DNA from: JAICMB01 sp035295125
GTDB lineage: Bacteria; Acidobacteriota; Terriglobia; Bryobacterales; Bryobacteraceae
Length of the DNA stretch: 64,000 bases
Assembly: GCA_035295125.1 (NCBI GenBank)
Contig: DATGJP010000064.1
Location: 124,001-188,000 of the forward strand
Direction of reading: 5' to 3'
In this document: piece after piece, positions 32,120-40,478 of the stretch
How positions within the stretch are numbered: position 1 is the stretch's first letter
How the letters are laid out: the number at the start of each line of letters is the position of its first letter
The notes under the pieces: model-generated
Databases searched by the model: none
Told to the model about the DNA's origin: nothing
What the model saw: only the letters and a program-made list of their open reading frames with translations
Translations under genes and position numbers: made by a program

Positions 32120-32983
32120 TTGCCACCGACAGTCGTCGAGACCGGCCGTGGCCCAGTGGAATTCGCCCTTTGGGGTGATGGACCGGACGTGCTTGCATTG
32201 CATGGGGCCATGGGCGGTTATGATCAAGGCCTGCTGCTAGCTCAGGCGGCGGTTGGCGCGCCGCGATTCCGATGCATAGCGCCGTCGCGCCCCGGTTATC
32301 TCGGCACACCGTTTGGAGCGGATCGAACGCCCGAGGCGCAGGCCGATCGCTGCGCGGCCCTGCTGGACACCCTCGGCGTCGAGTCGGCGGCGGTGGTCGC
32401 GATATCCGGAGGTGGGCAATGCGCGTTGGAGTTCGCACTACGCCATAGCCGGCGTTGCCGGGCGCTCGTGATGATTTCCGCTTGCAGCGCGCAGCTAACG
32501 GCGCCAGTGCCGTTCCGGTTTCAAATCGTGAAGTTCATGTTCCGAATCCCGTGGTTAGCGGAACGGCTGCGAAAGAAGGCGGCGCAAAACCCGGAAGCAG
32601 CGGCGCGCCAATCGATTCCCGATCCCGCGGTTCGAGCACGCACCCTCGCCGATCCCGAAGCCGGTCCTCTAATGCGCGCATTGCAGGAGAGCACCATGCA
32701 GCGCGTACCCGAGCGCCTGCCCGGCACCGAGAACGATATCTTCCAGTCCCGTCGGTCCTTTTCATATCCGCTGGAACGGCTCTCGATGCCCATGCTGGCC
32801 GTGCATGGCACGGACGACGAGGCAGTGCCGGTTGTCGATGCCAAGGCCCTCGCCGCAAGAGCGCCGCATGGAGACCTGCTGGTACTCGAAGGCGGCCGGC
32901 ATACGAGTCTGTTCACACACATTCACGAAATCCGATCGCGAGTGGTTTCTTTTCTCGAAGCCTCAAACCGTAATACAATTTGA
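32120..32983 (+). CDS. Alpha/beta hydrolase
   Basis: 287 aa, no signal peptide. The oxyanion segment is LALHGAMGG, the nucleophile is Ser in VAISGGGQ (about 97), the acid is Asp in VHGTDDEAVP (about 235) and the base is His in GGRHTSLF (about 265). The fold is clear, the substrate is not. It lies between two secreted glycosidases and could de-esterify their products, but that is only context. Start TTG 32120 is weak; an in-frame ATG is not available nearby. Confidence 0.85.
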   Translation: MPPTVVETGRGPVEFALWGDGPDVLALHGAMGGYDQGLLLAQAAVGAPRFRCIAPSRPGYLGTPFGADRTPEAQADRCAALLDTLGVESAAVVAISGGGQCALEFALRHSRRCRALVMISACSAQLTAPVPFRFQIVKFMFRIPWLAERLRKKAAQNPEAAARQSIPDPAVRARTLADPEAGPLMRALQESTMQRVPERLPGTENDIFQSRRSFSYPLERLSMPMLAVHGTDDEAVPVVDAKALAARAPHGDLLVLEGGRHTSLFTHIHEIRSRVVSFLEASNRNTI

Positions 32984-32998
32984 TTCCTGAATGACGAT

Positions 32999-33080
32999 GC
33001 TAAGGTGGCGCGGGCGTTTTCCCCTGCGCGTTGTTTCCAAGTTCCAAAGTCAGGCGAAACCGCCTGCTCCACCAAGCAGC
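32999..33080 (+). repeat. Dispersed stem-loop repeat, copy R6
   Basis: 33042-33073 reads TTCCAAAGTCAGGC-GAAACC-GCCTGCTCCACC, the GAAACC loop form of the core, missing the CTTCCACA tail. It lies about 50 bp before copy R2 in the same orientation. Confidence 0.6.
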
Positions 33081-33119
33081 ATAGCCGCAACCAACGGTAA
33101 CGCTCAGGTTGGAACAGGT

Positions 33120-33250
33120 GGGACAGGCGTTTTCGCCGGTCCTTTCTTGGTGAGGTCCAAAGGCAGGCTGAATGCCTGCTCCGCCCTTCCACATTGTTCA
33201 AATTTTCGAGGGACGCGAAGGACCAAAGGCTGTGTAATACCCTTCCACAG
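33120..33250 (+). repeat. Dispersed stem-loop repeat, copy R2
   Basis: A full copy. GGACAGGCGTTTTCGCC, GTCCAAAGGCAGGC-TGAAT-GCCTGCTCC, CCCTTCCACA, then the GACGCGAAG module and TGTGTAATACCCTTCCACA. It aligns over about 130 bp with copy R1 at 63281. The GH106-like coding frame runs through it. Confidence 0.75.
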
Positions 33251-35759
33251 TATCCGATTACTGGCGCTTTTGCTCATTTATTGTGGGGCTGCAGCCGCGC
33301 AGTCGGGCAGCCTCGCCGAGGCGCGGCGTGGATTCGAGAATCCGCCCGACGACGCCCGCATCATGATGCGTTGGTGGTGGTTCGGACCGGCGGTTACAAA
33401 GCCGGAACTGGAGCGTGAGCTGCGCGTCATGAAAGAAGGCGGCGTCGGCGGCGTGGAGGTGCAGCCCGTGTATCCGGTCGATCTCGACGATGCGTCGCGC
33501 GGCTTCCGCAATCTTCCGTATCTCTCGGACGAGTACATCGACGCACTTCGATTTGCTGCGAGCAAAGCCCACGAATTAGGACTGCGCATCGACGTGACGT
33601 TGGGCAGCGGATGGCCTTACGGGGGCCCGCACGTGTCCATCGACGAAGCCGCGGGCCGGCTACGTTGCGATCGCGCGACCGTGCCGGCAAGTACCACGTC
33701 GATTCCTCTCCCGAGTCTCGAGAACGGTGAGAAACTGATTGCGGCGTTTGTCGAAGGCGGAAACCGCATCACCGACATAAGCGGAACTCGCGTGCAGGTG
33801 CCGCGCGGTGCTCATACGGTGCTGTTTTTCATCGCAAGCCGTACGGGCCAGCAGGTGAAACGAGCTGCCGTGAACGCGGAAGGCTTCGTTTTGGATCACT
33901 ATAGCCGCGCCGCTATCGAACACCACCTGCACGTCGTTGGCGATCGCTTGATGGAGGCTTTCGGACCGGCACCGCCATACGCTGTCTTCAGTGACAGCCT
34001 CGAAGTTTATGCATCGGACTGGACACCCGATCTGATCGAGGAATTTCAAAAGCGGCGCGGCTACGATCTGACACCATATTTGCCGGCACTCGCCGGGGAC
34101 ATCGGGCCGAAGACCGCCGATGTCCGGCGCGACTGGGGCGCGACGTTGACGGAGTTGGCAGAAGAACGGTATCTGACACCCATTCGGGAATGGGCGCACC
34201 AGCACGGGACTCGGTTCCGTTCCCAGACCTATGGCATCCCGCCCGTGATGTTATCGAGCAATGCGCTAGTCGATTTGCCGGAAGGCGAGGGTGCCGAATG
34301 GCGCGGTGTTTCAATGACGCGATGGGCCGCTTCCGCCAGCCATCTCTACGGGCGTCCCGTGACGTCGTCAGAGACGTGGACCTGGCTGCATTCGCCGTCT
34401 TTCCGCGCCACGCCCCTCGACATGAAAGCGGAAGCCGACATCCACTTCCTGCAAGGGATCAATCAATTCGTCGGACACGGCTGGCCCTATTCACCGCCGT
34501 CCGCCGGCGAACCCGGCTGGCGGTTCTATGCTGCCGCGGTGTTCAACGAGCACAACCCATGGTGGATCGTGATGCCGGAAGTCACAAAATATCTCCAGCG
34601 AGTCAGTTTCTTGCTGCGTCAGGGGAAACCGGCAAACGACGTGGCGCTTTATCTGCCAACCGAGGATGCCTGGTCGCAATTTACGATTGGGCACGATTCG
34701 ATCAACCAGCGGATGGCCGCGCTGCTAGGCCCGACCGTCATTCCCCAAATCCTCGAGGCGGGGTTCAATTTTGATTACATCGACGACCGCGCGATTGAGA
34801 AGGTGGGCATTCCGTATCCGGTTTTGGTCCTACCCGAGACGAAGAGGATGCCGGAAGCAATCCGGCGCCGGATCGACGAGTTTCGAAGCAAGGGTGGCGT
34901 GGTCGTGGACGCGGCGCGAGCGGGTGACCTCGCCAAGCTTTACAAACCTGACTTCGCGACAGGCACACCCGCCATCGGGTTTATCCATCGTAAGCTGGCG
35001 GATGCCGACGTTTACTTCGTTGTGAACACCGGGAACCAACCGGTCGAGGCAACTGCGCATGTCCGGGTCAACGATCGGCTAGCCGAGTGGTGGGATCCGT
35101 TCACCGGCGCGAGGTCAGCCGCCGGAGGGCAGACCGTCGCGTTGCGACTGGCGCCGTACGAGTCTCGAATTCTGGTCTACTCGCGGGACTCCATGACGAC
35201 GAGGGAAAAGCAACGCGCAGCCGCGGAAACGCTGGACATTGCCGCCGATTGGAACGTCACGTTTCCCGCCCTGCAACGCGCCGTGGCTATGCACCAACCC
35301 CATTCGTGGACAGATGATGACGCGACGAGGTTTTTCTCCGGCGTGGCGCGATACGAGAAGACCATCAACGTCGCAGCCTCATTCGGGAACGGCAAGGAAC
35401 TTGTCCTCGACTTCGGGGAAGGGTCGCCGGTGACGCCAACCCGTCTCGCCAACGGCATGCGGGCCTGGCTTGAAAGCCCTATCCGCGAGGCGGCAATCGT
35501 CTACTGCAATGGCGAGCGCGCCGGAACTGTTTGGAAGCCACCCTACGAACTGGACGTGACTAGATTCATCCATCCCGGTGCCAACACGCTGCGTATAGAC
35601 ACGGCCAATCTCGCAATCAATGAATTAGCCGGTCAGAACCTGCCCGATTACAAGCTCCTCAACCTTCGCTACGGCACGCGTTTTGAGCCGCAGGACATGA
35701 AGAACCTCGAGCCGCTGCCCTCTGGTATCCTCGGCCCGATTCGACTCATCGCGCGCTGA
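33150..35759 (+). CDS. Secreted GH106-like alpha-L-rhamnosidase
   Basis: 869 aa if GTG 33150 is used. A hydrophobic signal core (IRLLALLLIYCGAAAAQS) starts about 35 residues in; no ATG, GTG or TTG lies between the repeat region and this core, so the start must be within the repeat (GTG 33150, TTG 33147) or at ATG 32991/32997. The mature part begins with ARRGFENPPDDARIMMRWWWFGPAVTKPELERELR..., the conserved GH106 opening (quoted here only as MMRWWWFGPAVTKPELE), then a barrel with GGVEVQPVYP, GSGWPYGGPHVS and FSDSLEVYASDWTPDL. The C-terminus holds a beta-sandwich. It probably works with the GH78 enzyme and the rhamnose importer. Confidence 0.78.
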   Translation: MRSKGRLNACSALPHCSNFRGTRRTKGCVIPFHSIRLLALLLIYCGAAAAQSGSLAEARRGFENPPDDARIMMRWWWFGPAVTKPELERELRVMKEGGVGGVEVQPVYPVDLDDASRGFRNLPYLSDEYIDALRFAASKAHELGLRIDVTLGSGWPYGGPHVSIDEAAGRLRCDRATVPASTTSIPLPSLENGEKLIAAFVEGGNRITDISGTRVQVPRGAHTVLFFIASRTGQQVKRAAVNAEGFVLDHYSRAAIEHHLHVVGDRLMEAFGPAPPYAVFSDSLEVYASDWTPDLIEEFQKRRGYDLTPYLPALAGDIGPKTADVRRDWGATLTELAEERYLTPIREWAHQHGTRFRSQTYGIPPVMLSSNALVDLPEGEGAEWRGVSMTRWAASASHLYGRPVTSSETWTWLHSPSFRATPLDMKAEADIHFLQGINQFVGHGWPYSPPSAGEPGWRFYAAAVFNEHNPWWIVMPEVTKYLQRVSFLLRQGKPANDVALYLPTEDAWSQFTIGHDSINQRMAALLGPTVIPQILEAGFNFDYIDDRAIEKVGIPYPVLVLPETKRMPEAIRRRIDEFRSKGGVVVDAARAGDLAKLYKPDFATGTPAIGFIHRKLADADVYFVVNTGNQPVEATAHVRVNDRLAEWWDPFTGARSAAGGQTVALRLAPYESRILVYSRDSMTTREKQRAAAETLDIAADWNVTFPALQRAVAMHQPHSWTDDDATRFFSGVARYEKTINVAASFGNGKELVLDFGEGSPVTPTRLANGMRAWLESPIREAAIVYCNGERAGTVWKPPYELDVTRFIHPGANTLRIDTANLAINELAGQNLPDYKLLNLRYGTRFEPQDMKNLEPLPSGILGPIRLIAR

Positions 35760-35796
35760 ACTTCATGGAAACCCGGGTGCTTCGGGACCAGTCTGA

Positions 35797-35802
35797 TAGT
35801 AT
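35797..35802 (+). promoter_or_regulatory. -10 box TAGTAT before moaDE
   Basis: TAGTAT ends 7 nt before GTG 35809, so transcription should begin at the start codon itself. No good -35 is visible. Confidence 0.45.
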
Positions 35803-35808
35803 GGCATC

Positions 35809-36522
35809 GTGCGTGTTAAGGTGCTGTTTTTCGGTATTTTAAGGGATATCGTAGGACGTTCGGAAGAGCAGATTGAATTGGACGAAGGCGCCAGCCTCGG
35901 TTCCGTTTTCGAACACTACGCGCACAAATTTCCGCGGATGGGAGGGATGGCGGCAAGTATCGTGTTGGCGTGCAATCAGCAGTTCAGCGATCGTTCGGCA
36001 CCCGTCGTCGATGGCGATGAGGTCGCATTTCTGCCGCCCGTCAGCGGGGGCTCCGGAAAGTATACGCACGAAATCGCCGACGAGCGTTGTTTCTTCGCGC
36101 TGACACGGGAGCCGATCGATGCCGCCGGCCTGGCCCGGCAAATTCTGCGTGGTGAGGATGGAGCGATCGTCAATTTCGAGGGTGTGGTCCGAAACAACAC
36201 GAAAGGCCGGCCTACGCAGTTTCTCGACTACGAATGCTATGAGGCGATGGCCATCAAGGTAATGGCTGACATTGGCCGAGCCATCGCCGAGGAACACGCG
36301 ATTGGCCGCATCGCCATGGTGCATCGCTTGGGCCGCATGGAAATCGGGGAGACCAGCGTGGCGGTAGTTGTCGCGGCGCCGCACCGCAGGCCTGCGTTCG
36401 ATGCCGCTCTCGAAGGCATCAATCGCCTGAAGAAGCTGGTGCCCATCTGGAAAAAAGAGCATTTCGCGGACGGCGAAGTATGGGTCGAGGGGGAGTGGGA
36501 CGAATCAGTCCTGAAGCGGTGA
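35809..36522 (+). CDS. moaDE: Molybdopterin synthase, MoaD-MoaE fusion
   Basis: 237 aa. Residues 1-81 are a MoaD beta-grasp carrier ending LPPVSGG (GG at 80-81). Residues about 86-237 are MoaE, with FEGVVRNNTKGR, HRLGRMEIGE, APHRRPAF and the catalytic Lys region LKKLVPIWKKE. MoaD and MoaE are normally separate, and MoaD must expose its C-terminal Gly to take sulfur from MoeB-type E1. Here GG is followed by Ser-Gly-Lys within the chain, so cleavage or an unusual mechanism is needed. It makes molybdopterin. No other moa gene is near. Confidence 0.93.
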   Translation: MRVKVLFFGILRDIVGRSEEQIELDEGASLGSVFEHYAHKFPRMGGMAASIVLACNQQFSDRSAPVVDGDEVAFLPPVSGGSGKYTHEIADERCFFALTREPIDAAGLARQILRGEDGAIVNFEGVVRNNTKGRPTQFLDYECYEAMAIKVMADIGRAIAEEHAIGRIAMVHRLGRMEIGETSVAVVVAAPHRRPAFDAALEGINRLKKLVPIWKKEHFADGEVWVEGEWDESVLKR

Positions 36523-37448
36523 AGCTCACACGTCTGAACGTTGTCGGCCTGGGCCTGTTCCTGGCCCTGCTCCTGTTGCCTGACGCGCTGCCGCAGGATT
36601 CGGTGATTCGTGTCAACGTGCGCCTGGTGCGCCTTCTTGTGACGGTTCGCACCGCCGCGGGCGGGCTCGTCACCAACCTTCAGAAGAAGGATTTCAACGT
36701 CTTCGATAACGGCGCCAAGCAGGAGATTGCGGTATTCGAGCGCCACACCGAGCAGCCGCTCTCGATTTCGGTTTTGATCGACACGAGCGCGTCCACGGGC
36801 AAGGATCTACAGTACGAAACCGATTCGGTACTGCGATTCGTAAGAGCTGTAGTGCGTGAGGGCAATCCCGACGATGCAGTCTCCCTGTACGCTTTCAACT
36901 GGCAGGTACGCCAGGTCGTCGACTTTACACGCCAGTTGGATCGCATGGCGCGTCCCTTGAAAGCATTGCGGGCCGAAGGCGGAACTTCGATGTACGACGC
37001 CATTTATCTTGCGAGTCAGGATTTGGAACCGCGTGAAGGGCGTCATGTGTTGATCATCGTGACGGACGGCGGCGACACGACCAGCTACAAGAACTTCAAT
37101 ATCGCGCTTCGTTCCGCTCAACGCGCTGACACCGTGATATATCCGATCCTCGACGTGCCGATCACGAATCCTGCCGGCCGCAACATCGGAGGCGAACACG
37201 CGCTGACTACGATGGCGAATGGTACGGGTGGTGCCGTATTCCGCCCAGAGGACAGCGCCGACCTGGATACCGCCTTCGACGACATTCTGACGGCTCTGCG
37301 CACACAGTATCTGGTCGGTTTCTACCCGCACGATGTTCCGCTTACCAAAAATCCTTTTCACGAGATCCGTGTTACCGTTGGCGCTCCAAATTTGCGAGTC
37401 ATCACGCGCAACGGTTACTATGGAGAATCTAGCGAAACCTCCCATTGA
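36519..37448 (+). CDS. Secreted VWFA-domain protein (acidobacterial type)
   Basis: 309 aa. Start GTG 36519 shares GTGA with the moaDE stop and gives a normal signal peptide (KLTRLNVVGLGLFLALLLLPDALPQ in two parts: n-region KLTR, core GLGLFLALLLL). An N-terminal beta region (VRLLVTVRTAAGGLVTNLQKKDF) is followed by a von Willebrand A domain with a full metal site: DTSAS (DxSxS), Thr in GGTSMYD, Asp in VTDGGDTT. The family is very common in Acidobacteria; function unknown, likely protein binding in the periplasm or at the surface. Confidence 0.8.
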   Translation: MKLTRLNVVGLGLFLALLLLPDALPQDSVIRVNVRLVRLLVTVRTAAGGLVTNLQKKDFNVFDNGAKQEIAVFERHTEQPLSISVLIDTSASTGKDLQYETDSVLRFVRAVVREGNPDDAVSLYAFNWQVRQVVDFTRQLDRMARPLKALRAEGGTSMYDAIYLASQDLEPREGRHVLIIVTDGGDTTSYKNFNIALRSAQRADTVIYPILDVPITNPAGRNIGGEHALTTMANGTGGAVFRPEDSADLDTAFDDILTALRTQYLVGFYPHDVPLTKNPFHEIRVTVGAPNLRVITRNGYYGESSETSH

Positions 37449-37687
37449 TGGCATCCAAAGGATCCAAGAAAGCCCCTGAGCAGACGTTTGCCGAGGTCAA
37501 GTACTTGCGTTACTTGATCGAAAATGAAGTGCCGGTGTGCATTCGGCTGAGCAATAACGAGGAGATTTTCGGCAAGGTTGAATTTTTCGACGCGAACCTC
37601 ATTCGTCTGACACGCTCGGGAGAACCGAACCTGTTCGTCTACAAGCACGACATCAAATATCTGTACGAAATGCCACAGAAGGCCTGA
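37448..37687 (+). CDS. hfq: Hfq-like Sm RNA-binding protein
   Basis: 79 aa. The Sm1 motif (CIRLSNNEEIFGKVEFFDANLIRLT, about 34-58) and Sm2-like YKHDIKYL (about 67-74, compare YKHAIST of Hfq) fit a diverged Hfq. Hfq forms hexameric rings that pair small RNAs with messages. The usual Gln of the proximal site is not obvious here and the N-terminus is Lys-rich. ATG 37448 overlaps the VWFA stop; TTG 37445 is an alternative. The neighbours do not explain its role. Confidence 0.7.
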   Translation: MASKGSKKAPEQTFAEVKYLRYLIENEVPVCIRLSNNEEIFGKVEFFDANLIRLTRSGEPNLFVYKHDIKYLYEMPQKA

Positions 37688-37701
37688 TCGGGACCGGCGA
37701 C

Positions 37702-38526
37702 GTGTCCTATCTCGAAACCAGTATCGAAATCGCCCGGGAAGCCGGGGCGCTGCTCGCCTCGTACTTCGCCAAGCATATTCCATTTGAGCTGAAGGGTGAG
37801 TTCGATCTTGTGACTGCGGCCGATCGCGCATCCGAAAAACTCGTTGTCGAGCGCCTGCAGGCGGCTTTCCCAGGGCACTCCATTGTTGCCGAGGAGGGGA
37901 CAGACCGGCAAGGCTCGTCTGAGTTCCGCTGGTACGTGGATCCGCTCGACGGCACGACGAATTTTGCGCATGGCTTCCCCGTGTACAACGTGACAATGGC
38001 TTTGGAACGCGCGGGGGAATTGATTGCGGGTGTGATTTTCGATCCTACCCGGGACGAGATGTTCACGGCCGAACTGGGGGGCGGGGCATTTCTCAATGGC
38101 GAGAGGATTCGAGTGTCCGCTGCCAAACGGGTCGAGGACGCGCTGGTGGCCACGGGTTTTCCGAGCCGCAAACGGCATCAGAACGTCAACGTTCATTTCT
38201 ACTATCAACTCGCGATGATCTCGCATGGCGTGAGGCGGGCGGGATCGGCGGCGCTCGACCTCGCTTATGTCGCGTGCGGACGGCTGGACGGTTTTTGGGA
38301 GTTTGGGCTTAATCCTTGGGATATGGCGGCGGGCGTTCTCCTTGTGAACGAGGCAGGGGGCGCCTGCTCCGATATGCACGGCGGGCCGGTCCGGGTGAGG
38401 GGGCCGCACCTGTTGACGGACAATGGCGCTGTTCATCGGGAATTGCTCGAGATTTTTGGGGAAGTATTTGAGGGGCAGTACCGGTTCCCGATGCCGGAAA
38501 TTAAGCCGGCAGGACGTCCGCTTTAA
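37702..38526 (+). CDS. Inositol monophosphatase family protein
   Basis: 274 aa. Metal-binding motifs EEG (near 68-70), DPLDGTTNFAHGFP (about 82-95) and WDMAAGVLLVNEAGG (about 208-222) are intact. The family removes phosphate from myo-inositol 1-phosphate and related sugar phosphates or from PAP. It probably acts on inositol phosphate or as a SuhB-like regulator; sequence alone cannot separate these. GTG 37702 starts 14 nt after the Hfq-like gene stop, so they are likely co-transcribed. Confidence 0.92.
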   Translation: MSYLETSIEIAREAGALLASYFAKHIPFELKGEFDLVTAADRASEKLVVERLQAAFPGHSIVAEEGTDRQGSSEFRWYVDPLDGTTNFAHGFPVYNVTMALERAGELIAGVIFDPTRDEMFTAELGGGAFLNGERIRVSAAKRVEDALVATGFPSRKRHQNVNVHFYYQLAMISHGVRRAGSAALDLAYVACGRLDGFWEFGLNPWDMAAGVLLVNEAGGACSDMHGGPVRVRGPHLLTDNGAVHRELLEIFGEVFEGQYRFPMPEIKPAGRPL

Positions 38527-38558
38527 ATTTCCAACTCAGATAAACGCCGATAGTAATA

Positions 38559-39506
38559 TTATTCGGTAGCCGCATGGGCTTTTCCGAGCCCCTGGCGCGC
38601 CTCTTCGTATTCTCGTCGCAGCCTTTGGCAAAGGTCGGCCGCTGAGGGCACATCGGCGATATCGCCGACGCCTTGTCCCGCCGACCATACATCCTTCCAC
38701 GCTTTGGCTTCCCGGTCAGTGCCGAAATCCATGTGGCCGGCTTCCGGAAGATGGTCGGGATCCGCCCCCGCGGCCACAATGCTGGCCTTAAGAAAATTGG
38801 CATGCACGCCGCTGATCGCCGGGGTATATACGATGTCCCTGGCAGCCGAACTCAGAATCATCTGCTTATAAGCATCAGGCGCGAGACTCTCACGCGTTGC
38901 GATGAAGCGGGTTCCCAGGTACGCGAGGTCGGCGCCGAGAAGTTCCGCCGCTGCTATATGCCGACCATTGGTAATGCATCCCGACAGGATCACCGTTTTT
39001 GAGAACCATTGCCGGATTTCGCCCAGAAACGCAAAGGGATTCAAGGTTCCTGCGTGTCCGCCGGCTCCCGCGCACACGGCTATGAGTCCGTCCACGCCGG
39101 CGTCGGCTGCTTTCCTTGCATGATGCAGGTGGATGACGTCGTGAAACACTATGCCGCCGTAGGAATGTATGGCGTCCACGACCTCGCGGACGGCCCCTAA
39201 CGACGTGATGACCAGTGGAACGCGATGCTCCACGGTTATGCGGAGATCCGGCTCGACGCGCTTATTGGTCTTGTGGACGATGAGATTGACGCCGAAGGGA
39301 GCTGCGGGCGATCCCTGCAAGCGCTCCTCGATTTCATCCAGCCACGCGGCGTAACCCTCGCTGGTGCGTTGATTCAGGGCAGGGAAGGTGCCTATTATGC
39401 CGGCTTTCGACGACTCGACCACGAGGTCCGGGCCGGAGACCAGAAACATCGGCGCCGCGATGGCTGGTACCCGCAGACGGTTTTCCCAGGCTTGAGGAAT
39501 TGGCAT
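38559..39506 (-). CDS. Nitronate monooxygenase family FMN enzyme
   Basis: 315 aa, TIM barrel of the 2-nitropropane dioxygenase family. APMFLVSGPDLV at the N-terminus, VFHDVIHLHHARKAADAGVDGLIAVCAGAGGHAG (catalytic His and phosphate loop; key parts HDV and GAGGHAG) and LGTRFIAT are diagnostic. It oxidises nitronates or related compounds using FMN and oxygen. It follows purS with no gap (TAG then ATG), so the two are probably co-translated, though no functional link is known to me. Confidence 0.9.
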   Translation of the reverse strand: MPIPQAWENRLRVPAIAAPMFLVSGPDLVVESSKAGIIGTFPALNQRTSEGYAAWLDEIEERLQGSPAAPFGVNLIVHKTNKRVEPDLRITVEHRVPLVITSLGAVREVVDAIHSYGGIVFHDVIHLHHARKAADAGVDGLIAVCAGAGGHAGTLNPFAFLGEIRQWFSKTVILSGCITNGRHIAAAELLGADLAYLGTRFIATRESLAPDAYKQMILSSAARDIVYTPAISGVHANFLKASIVAAGADPDHLPEAGHMDFGTDREAKAWKDVWSAGQGVGDIADVPSAADLCQRLRREYEEARQGLGKAHAATE

Positions 39507-39755
39507 CTAGGAGTTCACCCACTCGATACGGTATTCCTCAATCACGGGATTCGCAAGCACCTCGTGAGCGATCTGCTCGATTTCCGTGTGCGCCTTCTCG
39601 CGGTCGGTGCCGGGTTCTAACGCGATCTCGAAGAACTTACCCTGCCGCACGGCGGCGATCGACGCATGCCCCAGTCCCACCAGCGCGGAACGGATCGTCT
39701 GACCCTGCGGGTCGAGGACGCTTGGCTTCATCGAAACGTAGACGCGAACAGTCAT
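39507..39755 (-). CDS. purS: Phosphoribosylformylglycinamidine synthase subunit PurS
   Basis: 82 aa. VRVYVSMKPSVLDPQGQTIRSALVGLGHAS and the C-terminal NPVIEEYRIEW are typical of PurS (parts quoted: SMKPSVLDPQG, NPVIEEYRIEW). PurS bridges PurQ and PurL in the small-subunit form of FGAM synthase. No purQ or purL is in the window. ATG 39755 gives the usual length and has TACAAT (39763-39768, minus strand) 8 nt upstream, so the message is probably leaderless. Divergent from the cyclase gene. Confidence 0.9.
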   Translation of the reverse strand: MTVRVYVSMKPSVLDPQGQTIRSALVGLGHASIAAVRQGKFFEIALEPGTDREKAHTEIEQIAHEVLANPVIEEYRIEWVNS

Positions 39756-39762
39756 GGCACTC

Positions 39763-39768
39763 ATTGTA
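39763..39768 (-). promoter_or_regulatory. -10 box TACAAT before purS
   Basis: TACAAT on the minus strand ends 8 nt before ATG 39755. Confidence 0.4.
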
Positions 39769-39796
39769 ACGACTGTGTCTTTCCGCGCGAGCATCC

Positions 39797-39802
39797 TATT
39801 CT
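39797..39802 (+). promoter_or_regulatory. -10 box TATTCT before the cyclase gene
   Basis: TATTCT ends 7 nt before ATG 39809. GGAAGG directly abuts the ATG, too close to act as a normal ribosome site. Confidence 0.4.
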
Positions 39803-39808
39803 GGAAGG

Positions 39809-40471
39809 ATGCCCCATTTCATCGAGGTGTCTCACCCCATCGAGCCGGGAATGACGACCTACCCCGATTTGCCAGAACCGTACGCCGAAGTGCTGGTGGA
39901 TTATGAGATGTCGCGCTCGCACTACCAAAACCAGGCCGAATTTCTGATTGCCTCGCTGCATCTTTGCGGAAACACCGGAACGTATGTAGACTCACCGCTC
40001 CATCGGTTTCCTGGCGCGACTGACCTGGCTGGACTGCCGCTCGATCGACTGGCCCACCTTCCCGCCGTGTGCGTGGACGCAACCGGGCAGGAGGGACGCA
40101 ATATCGGACCGGAGCTCTTCCGGGGCAGCAATTTGCGCAATCGCGCCGTTCTGATCCGGTCGGACTGGTCGGTTCACTGGAGGACTCCCCACTATTTCGA
40201 TTCGCATCCCTTTCTCACTGCCGAGGCCTGCGATCTGCTGTTAGAGAATGGTGTCCTTTTTGTCGGCATCGACTCATTGAATATCGACGATATCCAGGAT
40301 CCCACCCGCCCGGCTCACACCAAGCTGCTGGGCGCCGGCATACCGATTTGTGAGCATATGACAAATCTGGCCGCGGTGCCACACGAAGGCGGATTCCTGC
40401 ACGCGGTGCCGATTGCGTGGAAGGGCGGCGCGTCCTTTCCGGTACGCGCCTATGTAATCGACCGCTTATGA
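39809..40471 (+). CDS. Cyclase/kynurenine formamidase family protein, variant metal site
   Basis: 220 aa. The fold is recognised from VSHPIEPGMTTYPDLPEP at the start, then LHLCGNTGTYVDSPLHRFPG, FVGIDSLNIDD, HTKLLGAGIPICEHM and VRAYVID. In formamidases the metal site reads HxGTHxDxPxH; here it is NTGTYVDSPLH, so the first two His are Asn/Thr and Tyr while Asp and the last His remain. It may bind metal differently or have another reaction. The family includes metal-dependent hydrolases of amides and lactones. The gene ends 7 bp before a converging membrane protein gene. Confidence 0.8.
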   Translation: MPHFIEVSHPIEPGMTTYPDLPEPYAEVLVDYEMSRSHYQNQAEFLIASLHLCGNTGTYVDSPLHRFPGATDLAGLPLDRLAHLPAVCVDATGQEGRNIGPELFRGSNLRNRAVLIRSDWSVHWRTPHYFDSHPFLTAEACDLLLENGVLFVGIDSLNIDDIQDPTRPAHTKLLGAGIPICEHMTNLAAVPHEGGFLHAVPIAWKGGASFPVRAYVIDRL

Positions 40472-40478
40472 GACCAGG

